Source: Paenibacillus donghaensis (GTDB lineage Bacteria > Bacillota > Bacilli > Paenibacillales > Paenibacillaceae). From it: DNA of 64,000 nt. Position 1 is the first letter of the stretch. Every line of letters begins with the position of its first letter. The notes beneath the pieces are model-generated. The model saw nothing but the letters and a program-made list of their open reading frames with translations. It made no database searches and was not told the origin of the DNA. The stretch spans positions 2,976,001 through 3,040,000 of the forward strand of contig NZ_CP021780.1 in assembly GCF_002192415.1 (NCBI RefSeq), given 5' to 3'. Below, piece by piece: positions 49,151-59,278 of this stretch. The position numbers and the translations under genes are program-made.

Positions 49151-50623
49151 TTGAATTTAGCTTATCTTGCCGCCTCCGAGGTGATCCGGCTGCTTGAACA
49201 GGGCGAGGTTAATTCCAGGCAGCTGTTGGATTATTATTATGGCCGGATTGACCTTGTGAATGAACAACTTAATGCTGTGGTACAGCAGCAGCGGGAAACC
49301 GCCTACGCTCAGGCGGATCAGGCGGACCGGGATAGAGCGGAAGGCATAAAGTATGGACCATTGCATGGTCTGCCCCTTACGGTAAAGGAGTCTTTTAATG
49401 TTAGCGGGATGCTTACAACCTCCGGGGCTCCGCACCTAAAACATAACAGGGCTACAGAACATGCGGCCTCGGTGCAGCGTCTGGTTCAAGCCGGAGCCAT
49501 TATCCTGGGTAAGACCAACGTGCCGACGATGACTTCAGATTGGCAGACGTATAACGACCTCTACGGAACGACCAATAACCCCTGGGACATAAGCTTGACG
49601 CCAGGCGGTTCGTCCGGAGGCAGTGCCGCCGCTGTGGCTGCAGACTGCACGCCAGTAGAATTCGGCAGCGATCTGATCGGCTGTCTGCGGATTCCAGCGC
49701 ATTATACCGGTGTATATGCCCACCGTTGCAGTCTAGGTATGCTGTCACTTAAAGGACATGTACCCGGCAACCCTCCCGGTGATCCAAGCGAACCCGATTT
49801 GTCGGCAGCCGGACCCATGGCCAGAAGTGCCGGAGATCTGCGGTTGATGATGGATGTACTATATGATCCCTGGGTAGAAGTGCCTGTTGCTCCTGATTTC
49901 CGTAAAAACACCCTAAAGGAGCAGCCAAAAATTAAAGTGCTTACCTGGTTTGAAGCACCGGGGCATGAATTGGATGATCGGATCAAACGAAGATATGCCG
50001 ATTTCACAGAAGCTTTGTCCGGCATGGAGGGTATGGAGGTTTCTCATGGAATGCCTGCAGAAATCCAGATGGATGATTTATTCGAACTAGCCATGAAGCT
50101 GTCCGGACGGCTTGTGGGCACCTCATTAAATTCCAGGCAGCGGCTTACTGCAAGTCTGGCTTCCCTCGGCCTGCGGGCATCCCGCTTGGTGACGAAGGCG
50201 TTCCCCGAAGGACTTGATGAGTACTACCGGGCGATGAATCAGAGTGAAGTGGAACAAGAGGAGACAGACCGTCTGCGACAGGAATACAACCGGGTGATTA
50301 CTTCATTGCTTCAGGAATATGACGTTCTGCTGCTGCCAATCAGTCCAGTATTGGCTATTCCCCATATGCAGCAAGCGGTACATAGAAGGATTCTTGAAGT
50401 GAATGGACGAGCGACCGGTTATAATGAGCATTTAATCTGGAACATACTTGCCACAGTCTTTGGGCTGCCAGCCACAATTCTACCTCTACCATGCGCTAAC
50501 GCTGAATTGCCTTGTGGAATTCAGATTATCAGCGGGCATTTCAAGGATCATATCAGCATCGACTTTGCTGAAGTGTGCGAGCCGCTGACAGGCGGATTCC
50601 AAATTCCTCCTGGCTATTTATAA
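49151..50623 (+). CDS. clbL-like: Amidase-signature enzyme with Cys at the nucleophile position (ClbL-like)
   Basis: 490 residues from TTG 49151, chosen because AGGGAGGA (49137-49144) lies just upstream; an ATG at 49133 would contain that site. ClbL is about 487. The amidase-signature framework is present: Lys79 in LTVKES, the Gly/Ser loop PGGSSGGSAAA with the cis-Ser near 154-155, and the nucleophile strand. That strand normally reads G-G-S-I-R-x-P; here it is I-G-C-L-R-I-P, with Cys178 (TGT, 49682-49684) in place of Ser. Spacing of Lys, cis-Ser and nucleophile is that of the family. In E. coli, ClbL is the amidase that joins the two colibactin halves through an amide bond. A strong terminator follows at 50696, so this is the likely end of the cluster. 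Confidence 0.9.
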   Translation: MNLAYLAASEVIRLLEQGEVNSRQLLDYYYGRIDLVNEQLNAVVQQQRETAYAQADQADRDRAEGIKYGPLHGLPLTVKESFNVSGMLTTSGAPHLKHNRATEHAASVQRLVQAGAIILGKTNVPTMTSDWQTYNDLYGTTNNPWDISLTPGGSSGGSAAAVAADCTPVEFGSDLIGCLRIPAHYTGVYAHRCSLGMLSLKGHVPGNPPGDPSEPDLSAAGPMARSAGDLRLMMDVLYDPWVEVPVAPDFRKNTLKEQPKIKVLTWFEAPGHELDDRIKRRYADFTEALSGMEGMEVSHGMPAEIQMDDLFELAMKLSGRLVGTSLNSRQRLTASLASLGLRASRLVTKAFPEGLDEYYRAMNQSEVEQEETDRLRQEYNRVITSLLQEYDVLLLPISPVLAIPHMQQAVHRRILEVNGRATGYNEHLIWNILATVFGLPATILPLPCANAELPCGIQIISGHFKDHISIDFAEVCEPLTGGFQIPPGYL

Positions 50624-50695
50624 GCATCGTCAGTTACTGGAATACGAAATAGGAAATTATATTATAAAGGTGTTTCTTTTTCAATAGTATTCCAT

Positions 50696-50735
50696 AAAAA
50701 GATGAATTCTGCATTCTGCAGGAATCATCTTTTTT
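50696..50735 (+). terminator. Rho-independent terminator after the biosynthetic cluster
   Basis: An 18-bp stem (AAAAAGATGA at its base, CTGCA at the top, one mismatch and one G-T pair) with a three-base loop TTC, followed by six T. It lies about 70 bp after the amidase stop and marks the end of the cluster transcript. Confidence 0.9.
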
Positions 50736-50831
50736 GCGTTAATAAAATTCCCGAATAAAGGAATGTCTACACATAAATGAAGTAACAAACCGGAGGTTTT
50801 TGATGATACTAAAGATAGCGGGAAATCAAAA

Positions 50832-50859
50832 AAGAACCTGAGCAGTTTAACAGGTTCTT
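50832..50859. repeat. Inverted repeat upstream of rph
   Basis: AAGAACCTG and CAGGTTCTT are perfect 9-bp arms separated by 10 bases. Read on the minus strand the stem is followed by a T-run, so it could stop antisense transcripts; on the plus strand no T-run follows. It lies 60 bp before the putative rph promoter. The rest of 50736-51012 is AT-rich with no ORF. Confidence 0.55.
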
Positions 50860-50918
50860 GAATATTGCATATAAACAGACACGATGATATAATCGGTTTG
50901 CGACTTTAACAACTTACG

Positions 50919-50949
50919 TTGACATAAATATCACATTCTACGTTTTAAA
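50919..50949 (+). promoter_or_regulatory. Possible sigma-A-type promoter of rph
   Basis: A perfect TTGACA (50919-50924) is followed at 17-19 bases by a weak -10 (GTTTTA or TTTAAA, 50942-50949). The distance to the rph start is about 65 bp. No copy of the GC-rich rifampicin-associated palindrome known upstream of some rif-resistance genes was seen. Confidence 0.4.
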
Positions 50950-51012
50950 TGTACCATGCCGGTAAACTCTTGTCAAATTTTTTTTCAATTTAATAGTTAG
51001 GAGAGATATTGA

Positions 51013-53628
<2,616 letters not shown>

Positions 53629-53639
53629 TCGCGAAATCG

Positions 53640-53906
53640 GTGGACGATGCGTCTGCTTTTTCCTATCCGATTATTTCCCTTCCATTTATCAGCTCGGCAT
53701 TTGTGCCTACCGAATCGATGCCGCCAGTCGTTCGCGCCTTTGCTGAGAACCAACCAGTTACTTCTATTGTAGAGGCGGTTCGCTCCCTCCTGATGGGGCA
53801 GCCTGTCGGCAATGATATTTGGGTAGCCATCACATGGTGCATAGCTATTCTAGTTGTTGCCTATCTGTTTGCGATGCGCACTTACAAGCATAAAGTCAAT
53901 CGCTGA
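53640..53906 (+). pseudogene. Remnant of an ABC-2-type drug transporter permease (C-terminal end)
   Basis: 88 codons that match only the last part of a DrrB-like ABC-2 permease: LPFISSAFVPTESMPPVVRAFAENQP, then one hydrophobic segment (VAITWCIAILVVAYLFAM) and a basic tail. Five upstream membrane helices that a functional permease needs are missing, and the sequence starts 11 bases after the rph stop with only a GTG and no ribosome site. This looks like the scar of a deletion that removed most of an exporter gene, possibly with its ATPase. Confidence 0.8.
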
Positions 53907-54004
53907 TTTTTAGATTGAGCCGAAATTACTTTCCACATCTTCTGCGGTGACTCGTTGTACAAGGTTGCATTTCGACAATGCTGGCCATATATAATAAACT
54001 CCGA

Positions 54005-54030
54005 GAACGGCCCTGTGGGGCCGCTTCTTT
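54005..54030 (+). terminator. Probable rho-independent terminator
   Basis: CGGCCC-TGTG-GGGCCG stem flanked by GAA/TTC pairing, followed by a short T-rich tail (CTTCTTT). It lies about 100 bp after the permease remnant and directly before the promoter of the GntR operon. The rest of 53907-54004 shows no ORF. Confidence 0.6.
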
Positions 54031-54033
54031 AGG

Positions 54034-54080
54034 TTGACATCATTGCCAATCTGTATTAATAATAGTAGTACAGTTAATAC
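54034..54080 (+). promoter_or_regulatory. Promoter and probable operator of the GntR-ABC operon
   Basis: TTGACA (54034-54039), a 17-base spacer and TAATAA (54057-54062). Overlapping the -10 is an inverted repeat GTATTAA (54053-54059) and TTAATAC (54074-54080) with 14 bases between arms, placed where a YtrA-type repressor would block transcription of its own operon. Autoregulation is inferred. Confidence 0.6.
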
Positions 54081-54123
54081 ACCCAGGTGCCGTCAGAATG
54101 CAGCACAGGAAAGGAGGACTGTC

Positions 54124-54510
54124 ATGTTCGAGTTGGATGTCCGCAGCCGCAAGCCGATTTACGAGCAGTTGACCGATAAGGTCAAGGAACTGATCATGCA
54201 TGGAATTCTGCAGGCGGATGAGCAGCTTCCGTCGGTAAGAATCTTGTCCTCACAGCTTACAGTGAACCCCAATACGATTCAAAAAGCCTACCGGGAGCTG
54301 GAACGTGAGGGCTATATCTATTCCTTGCAAGGCAAAGGGAGTTTTGTCGCGCCATTGCAGCAAGGGCAGAACGAGAGCAAGAAAGCCGGGCTTCGGGAGG
54401 AGCTGCTGCGCTTGATGGCGGAAGCTGTATACCTCGGATTTACCGAAAGTGAAGTAGGGGCACTGTACCGTCAGGTGCTGGAGCAAAGAGAGAGAGGGGA
54501 GCAATCATGA
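54124..54510 (+). CDS. GntR-family transcriptional regulator, YtrA subfamily
   Basis: 128 residues from ATG 54124, with AAAGGAGG just upstream; longer versions start inside the promoter. A winged helix-turn-helix covers residues 5-75 (RKPIYEQLTDKVKELI; LPSVRILSSQLTVNPNTIQKAYRELEREG; LQGKGSFVA), followed by a short helical dimerisation tail of about 50 residues and no effector domain, which is the YtrA arrangement. These regulators usually repress an adjacent ABC transporter operon and respond to cell-envelope stress. The stop overlaps the ATPase gene start (ATGA), so the three genes form one operon. Confidence 0.9.
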   Translation: MFELDVRSRKPIYEQLTDKVKELIMHGILQADEQLPSVRILSSQLTVNPNTIQKAYRELEREGYIYSLQGKGSFVAPLQQGQNESKKAGLREELLRLMAEAVYLGFTESEVGALYRQVLEQRERGEQS

Positions 54511-55409
54511 TTGAGATTCGCCGGGTCAGCAAGAGCTTTCAGGGGGAAAAGGCTGTGGATGGCCTGTCGCTGACTGTACATAAAGGGGCCATTTATGGCC
54601 TGCTGGGTTCCAATGGTGCGGGGAAAACCACACTGCTGAAGACACTCGCCGGTATCTATCGGCCGGAGGAGGGGACGGTCAAGATTGGCGGCCAGCCTGT
54701 GTTTGAGAGCACGCAGGTGAAGCAGAGGGTCATCTTTATGCCGGACAGCCCATACTTCTTCCCGCAGGCTTCACTCAAAAGTATGGCTGCGTACTACCGA
54801 TCAATCTATCCGGGGTGGAGTGATAAGCGCTATAAGGAGCTGGGCTCGGCGTTTCGCCTGGATACGGGGCGGAAGCTCAGCCGCTTCTCGAAGGGGATGC
54901 AGCGCCAGGCGGCATTCTGGCTTGCGCTTAGCTGCACGCCGGATGTGCTTATTATGGATGAGCCGATTGACGGGCTGGACCCGGTGATGCGCCGCCAGAT
55001 CAAGAACCTGCTGTTCCAGGAGGTGGCGCAGCGGGAGCTGACCGTGCTGATCTCCTCGCATAATCTGCGGGAGATTGAGGATCTGTGCGATCATGTGGGC
55101 ATTATGCACGATGGCCGGATGCTGGTTGAGAAGGATCTTGATGATCTCAAGGCGGACACGCACAAGGTTCAGGTGGCTTTCCGCGATGAGCGTCATGCTT
55201 CGGCACTGGAGTCCAAGCTGCAGATTCTTCACCAGGAGCACAGGGGCAGTGTGAACCTGTATATCGTAAAGGGCGACCGGGAGCGGATTTCGCAAGCTGT
55301 TCATGTCTATGAGCCGTATGTGTTCGACCTGCTTCCCTTGACGCTGGAAGAAATCTTTATTTATGAAATGGGGGATGCCGGTTATGACGCGCAGCCGATA
55401 CTTCTTTAA
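54507..55409 (+). CDS. ABC transporter ATP-binding protein
   Basis: 300 residues. Walker A GSNGAGKTT, the signature-type helix RFSKGMQRQAAF (a divergent LSGGQ), Walker B VLIMDEPIDGLDP and the switch His in ISSHNLREI. The C-terminal ~80 residues are an accessory region seen in YtrB/EcsA-like ATPases that drive bacitracin- or antimicrobial-peptide-type exporters. The partner permease is the next gene, whose start lies within the last 26 bases of this one. Confidence 0.92.
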   Translation: MIEIRRVSKSFQGEKAVDGLSLTVHKGAIYGLLGSNGAGKTTLLKTLAGIYRPEEGTVKIGGQPVFESTQVKQRVIFMPDSPYFFPQASLKSMAAYYRSIYPGWSDKRYKELGSAFRLDTGRKLSRFSKGMQRQAAFWLALSCTPDVLIMDEPIDGLDPVMRRQIKNLLFQEVAQRELTVLISSHNLREIEDLCDHVGIMHDGRMLVEKDLDDLKADTHKVQVAFRDERHASALESKLQILHQEHRGSVNLYIVKGDRERISQAVHVYEPYVFDLLPLTLEEIFIYEMGDAGYDAQPILL

Positions 55410-57432
55410 CAGCAGCGTTATCCGCCAGAATATGCGCCAGCACGGGTGGATCGGAATCATGTATACACTGGGGCTGTTGTTCTCGCTTCCGCTGCAGCTG
55501 TTCACGGGCAGTTATCCGGATGCAGAACCGCAAAAGATAGATTCGCTGTTCCGCGTAGGCGGAAATATACAGATGCTGTTCGTCCTCTCGTTGCCGGTAG
55601 CTGCAGGGCTGTTCCTGTTCCGCTATCTGCAGTCCAAAACGGCTTCCGATCTGTGGCACAGTCTTCCGCTGCGCCGGGAGCATCTGCTTACTGCCCATCT
55701 GGCGAGCGGACTCGGGCTGCTGCTGCTTCCGGTCTGGCTGACAGCGGCGGTTACTGCAATCGTAACTCCACTAGAGGGCAATATGTACATTTATTCCGGT
55801 GCGGATATTTGGAATTGGTGCCTGACTGTCAGTGTTGTTACGCTGTTCCTTTTTGTCTTCAGCGTCTTTGTCGGCATCTGCACAGGACAAACGATACTCC
55901 AGGGAATCATCACTTATATTCTGCTGATCCTTCCTGTGGCACTGATTCAACTGGTCAATTCTCATTTAAGCATGTATCTGTTCGGCTACCCGAGATGGTC
56001 GGGATTAAGCAATAGTCTATATGCCTGGTCGCCGTTACTGCGTCTGGTCACTTATACCAATGACACTTTCAGTGCAGTGGAGATGTGGACTTATGCTGCG
56101 CTGTCCGTTTTGTTTCTCGCCTTGTCCTTTGTGCTGTACCGTAAGCGCAGTGTGGAGAAATCCGGACAGGCCATCGCCTTCACCTATTTCAATCCGCTAT
56201 TCAAAGCAGGTGTTATGCTCTGCGCCATGCTGCTCTTTGGAGCCTATTTCTCCGAGGTTAAATCTCGTCAGCTGAACTGGACGATCTTCGGCTACGTGGC
56301 CGGGGCACTGCTAGGCTATATCGCAGCGGAGATGCTAGTCCGCAAAACCTGGCAGATTATGACCCGTAGAGTGCCGCTGGAATTCGCGGTGTATGGAATC
56401 CTGCTGGGTTTGCTGATTTACATTCCGGTGTCCGGATTAACCGGCTACGAGAGCCGGGTGCCGGCAGGAGACCGCATTACAGGGGTATATGCCGGCAATA
56501 ATTATTCGATGTATGCCTCTGATCCATACAACGGCTATTCTTCCGGCAGGGCCTCGTCCGGCAAGAAGGTGCCCATGTCCGGGGATCAACAATACATCGA
56601 GGCGGTACGCAAGCTGCATCAGGCACTGGTTACTGTACGCCCGGGGGATGTCCCGGCCTCTTCCACGGTTGCAGGCTATAACCGTGGAAGCAGAATGTTC
56701 ACTATAGCCTACCAGTTGGATAACGGGCGGAAGGTGCTGCGCCAGTACTGGGTTCCTGCTCTTGGCTTCGAACCCGAGATGAAGACTGTCATGGAGAATA
56801 CGGATTTCAAGCGTTGGGAATATAGTCTCCATGGACTGGACGAAGGGCTTGAGAGCTTCAGATTAACCATCAGGGATCGGTCAGTCAGCATCTCGGAGCC
56901 GGAGGATGTCCAGGAATTCAAGAATATCCTGACCCGGGAAATTCTGAATATGTCTTATGAGGACCAGAGTAAAGGTCAATTGGCGAGGACATATATCCAG
57001 CCTGTCAATAACCCTATTGATGAACAGGTTGACGGTAACACCGGGCTGCACTACCGTATATACAGTTACAGTTGGTTTTCTTCTTATAAGGAATTGGGCA
57101 GCTGGCTGGAGCAGAAGGGATTCACTGAAAAGATTGGCATTCGTGCCGCAGATGTGAAGTCGGCTGAAATTATTAAAGATGACTATAAGGGGAAGCTCTC
57201 TCCTAAGGATATTAACAATATTGAGCAGCATATGGCTCTGGCCCGTCAGCAGAAGCTTTCGTCCGTTACCCAGGACAAGGCGCTGATTACTTATATTCTG
57301 CAACATCAGCTTGACTATACAGGTGAAAACGGAATGTACGTTGTTAAGCTGGAATATAAGAACGGAGAAGTCCAGCATATCTCGCTAGACGAGCAAGAGC
57401 TGACATCAGCCCTGAAGTCACTGCTCCCGTAG
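55384..57432 (+). CDS. ABC-2-type permease with large C-terminal extracytoplasmic domain
   Basis: 682 residues from ATG 55384 (a GGGGG site lies at 55369-55373; an in-frame ATG at 55363 is the alternative). Nine hydrophobic segments lie in the first ~360 residues, the last being FAVYGILLGLLIYIPVSGL; the remaining ~320 residues are polar, rich in Tyr and Gln, and probably outside the membrane. It shares an operon with a GntR regulator and the ATPase. The transported substrate is unknown; in related systems the complex acts in export or sensing of envelope-active compounds. I see no direct link to the biosynthetic cluster 4 kb upstream. Confidence 0.85.
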   Translation: MTRSRYFFNSSVIRQNMRQHGWIGIMYTLGLLFSLPLQLFTGSYPDAEPQKIDSLFRVGGNIQMLFVLSLPVAAGLFLFRYLQSKTASDLWHSLPLRREHLLTAHLASGLGLLLLPVWLTAAVTAIVTPLEGNMYIYSGADIWNWCLTVSVVTLFLFVFSVFVGICTGQTILQGIITYILLILPVALIQLVNSHLSMYLFGYPRWSGLSNSLYAWSPLLRLVTYTNDTFSAVEMWTYAALSVLFLALSFVLYRKRSVEKSGQAIAFTYFNPLFKAGVMLCAMLLFGAYFSEVKSRQLNWTIFGYVAGALLGYIAAEMLVRKTWQIMTRRVPLEFAVYGILLGLLIYIPVSGLTGYESRVPAGDRITGVYAGNNYSMYASDPYNGYSSGRASSGKKVPMSGDQQYIEAVRKLHQALVTVRPGDVPASSTVAGYNRGSRMFTIAYQLDNGRKVLRQYWVPALGFEPEMKTVMENTDFKRWEYSLHGLDEGLESFRLTIRDRSVSISEPEDVQEFKNILTREILNMSYEDQSKGQLARTYIQPVNNPIDEQVDGNTGLHYRIYSYSWFSSYKELGSWLEQKGFTEKIGIRAADVKSAEIIKDDYKGKLSPKDINNIEQHMALARQQKLSSVTQDKALITYILQHQLDYTGENGMYVVKLEYKNGEVQHISLDEQELTSALKSLLP

Positions 57433-57534
57433 CCGTATGCGATTATCACGAGCCGCCTAATGTACAGTGTACGATGCGCGGGAAGCAACATGCATTGGGA
57501 TGTTGTTGAAGGACGAGAACATATAAGCATGAGA

Positions 57535-57557
57535 AGTCGCATTAGCGGCTTTTTTTG
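57535..57557 (+). terminator. Rho-independent terminator after the GntR-ABC operon
   Basis: AGTCGC-ATTA-GCGGCT stem (one G-T pair) followed by seven T. It lies about 100 bp after the permease stop. The rest of 57433-57983 carries two palindromic repeat copies and one doubtful mini-ORF. Confidence 0.75.
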
Positions 57558-57563
57558 TTTTGA

Positions 57564-57606
57564 CGATATAGTTCTTGTCCCAAGTCAAGGGCAAGAACTT
57601 ATATCG
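57564..57606. repeat. Palindromic repeat, copy A
   Basis: CGATATA-GTTCTTG-TCCC pairs with GGG-CAAGAAC-TTATATCG across a seven-base loop, with one bulge. The core GTTCTTGTCC and the flank TAGCCGAAAAGG recur in the copy at 61126-61175 (which ends TTGCCGTAAAGG). Confidence 0.75.
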
Positions 57607-57702
57607 TTAGCCGAAAAGGGAACCTACTTGCATATCTTAAGCTAATTCGCTTTACATAAATGCACCAGTAATAGTTTGAGAAAAAAGAGAGCAAGTTCTA
57701 AG

Positions 57703-57813
57703 ATGAAGACATTCATGCCGACACGTATAGCTATTGATTTTCCAGAGAATCTTGAATTAAAGAATTACGCTAATTCCTATGTTAGGTATGGTTTTAGATC
57801 AATTCATTTGTAA
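57703..57813 (+). CDS. Doubtful small ORF, 36 residues
   Basis: MKTFMPTRIAIDFPENLELK and 16 more residues, ending at TAA 57811. The ribosome site is weak (AGAGAG about 12 bases upstream). No family is recognised. It is in the 5' region of the protease gene between repeat copies and may be a remnant or chance ORF. Confidence 0.2.
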   Translation: MKTFMPTRIAIDFPENLELKNYANSYVRYGFRSIHL

Positions 57814-57839
57814 TGGGTTGATCTTTTCATGTCCAAATG

Positions 57840-57882
57840 GAGGGAATCGGCAAGGGATCAAGTTCTTGTCTTACAAGGGACT
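57840..57882. repeat. Palindromic repeat, degenerate partial copy
   Basis: GAGGGAATCGG then ATCAAGTTCTTGTCTTACAA resembles the left half of the copy at 61126 (GAGGGAATGGG then ACAAGTTCTTGTC); the right arm is mostly lost. Confidence 0.5.
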
Positions 57883-57983
57883 ATGTTCATGAGACACTTA
57901 CCGCATAATTTCGGAAATTTCGGGTAAATTATAGCGCAAACTTATTAAGCGAATATCCAAATGGAAAAGGAGTTAGAAAAAAG

Positions 57984-59036
57984 ATGGATAATCTAAAGAT
58001 TTGCACTCAAGTATTTGAATCCCTTCCCAACGATTTACATAATAATGGTGTTGATATCGTGAGAGAAGCTGCGGTAATAAAGAGTAGGCGTTGGTTAAAT
58101 GGAAGTACGATCAGTGTTTATTTTATGGATGGGGATCCATTAGTTCATGAGAAGGTTAGAAAGTATGCTCTTGAATGGACTGAGTACGCTAATATTATTT
58201 TTGATTTTGTTTCTGATCCCACCAATTCTGAAATTCGAATTTCATTCGAAGGAACGTCATCTAATTCAAAAGTAGGAACTGATTGTCTTTCAGTTGCAAA
58301 GGACAAACCAACAATGCATTTTGGGTGGCTCGAGCCAGATTCTAGCGATGATGAATTCTCAAGGGTTGTTCTTCACGAATTTGGACATGCACTTGGGCTA
58401 ATCCACGAACATCAAAGTCCAGAGGGGAATGTGCCATGGGATGAACCAGCTGTATACCGATATTACTTAGAAAATGATGGGTGGGATAGAGATACCACAT
58501 TTATGAACGTTTTGAAAAGATATAGTCATTCTGAAACAAATTATACTGAATTCGATAAAAACTCTATAATGATATATAAAATCCCCGACTCGCATACAAG
58601 AGGAGATTACAAAGTAGACTGGAATTCAAAATTATCACAAAAAGACAAAGAATTCATCGGGAAAATTTATCCCAAAGTGATCTTCAATGTAATTGGGGAT
58701 CGGATACACCCCACGGAAAAATTAAGACCAGGAGACATACTCCAATCAGAAAACACGAAATTTTCCCTAGTTCTTCAAGGTGATGGTAATCTGGTTCTAT
58801 ATCCAACTGGTTCTATCAATGCACTATGGTCAAGTAGAACATATGGCAAAAATGTTGATTGGGCCGTACTTCAAGAGGATGGGAACTTTGTGATTTATGG
58901 AGAGCACAGTGCGTTATGGGCAACAAATACATTTGGTAATACGGCCGCTTGGTTAGTCGTACAAGATGATGGTAATGTTGTAATATATGCTCCAAATGGA
59001 GGGGTACTTTGGGCAACTAACACAATGCAACATTAA
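57984..59036 (+). CDS. Astacin-like zinc metalloprotease with C-terminal bulb-type (mannose-binding) lectin domain
   Basis: 350 residues from ATG 57984, with AAAGGAG 57964-57970. Residues about 1-235 form a metzincin protease: HEFGHALGLIH at 131-141 (three zinc His and Glu132) and a Met-turn SIMIY. Residues about 245-350 hold three lectin repeats with Q-x-D-x-N-x-V-x-Y signatures: LQGDGNLVLY, LQEDGNFVIY and VQDDGNVVIY, each followed by a LWS or LWAT motif. No signal peptide or membrane segment is visible, so release, if any, is by lysis or an unusual route. The gene is AT-rich compared with the cluster, and a terminator is not obvious after it. Such fusions suggest targeting of the protease to mannose-containing glycans; the target is unknown. 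Confidence 0.85.
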   Translation: MDNLKICTQVFESLPNDLHNNGVDIVREAAVIKSRRWLNGSTISVYFMDGDPLVHEKVRKYALEWTEYANIIFDFVSDPTNSEIRISFEGTSSNSKVGTDCLSVAKDKPTMHFGWLEPDSSDDEFSRVVLHEFGHALGLIHEHQSPEGNVPWDEPAVYRYYLENDGWDRDTTFMNVLKRYSHSETNYTEFDKNSIMIYKIPDSHTRGDYKVDWNSKLSQKDKEFIGKIYPKVIFNVIGDRIHPTEKLRPGDILQSENTKFSLVLQGDGNLVLYPTGSINALWSSRTYGKNVDWAVLQEDGNFVIYGEHSALWATNTFGNTAAWLVVQDDGNVVIYAPNGGVLWATNTMQH

Positions 59037-59244
59037 CAATGAACGCGAATAATAGTAAAATTTAACATCGGGCAGCCACAAGAAGTATGATCGAACTGGT
59101 TTGTGTCTGTCTTTTATCTCTCTCGCAAATGCATAAACCCCAGCTGTAGTGATTCGATTCCCCGAACCTGGTGCCAGTATATATAACGATATCTGTCCCT
59201 TATTTCTAAAGCTTCTTTTGCCCGCAAGCATCTTGTTAGAGGGA

Positions 59245-59278
59245 ACGCGGAGTGCGGGGAAACTCGCACGCTCCGCGT
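59245..59278. repeat. GC-rich hairpin in the gap between the protease and the TPR gene
   Basis: ACGCGGAG-TGCG pairs with CGCA-(CG)-CTCCGCGT across an eight-base loop. A related stretch (GTTAGGGCAAACGCGGAG) occurs near 60791. The surrounding gap 59037-59749 has no convincing gene: short ORFs on both strands are unsupported. A perfect small palindrome AAAATC-AAC-GATTTT is at 59577-59591. Confidence 0.5.

Noticed and set aside
1..50623. Zwittermicin, paenilamicin or amicoumacin cluster
   Set aside because: These share the D-Asn prodrug and aminomalonyl logic, but C-A(Gly)-T-Cy-A(Cys)-T followed by KS-T-Cy-A(Cys)-Ox-T, the ClbL-type amidase and KR-DH-ER order match colibactin only.
50736..51012. 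Rifampicin-associated element upstream of rph
   Set aside because: The expected GC-rich 19-bp palindrome is not present; only the AAGAACCTG repeat is seen.
57460..57645. 60-codon ORF after the permease
   Set aside because: It runs straight through a rho-independent terminator and a palindromic repeat.
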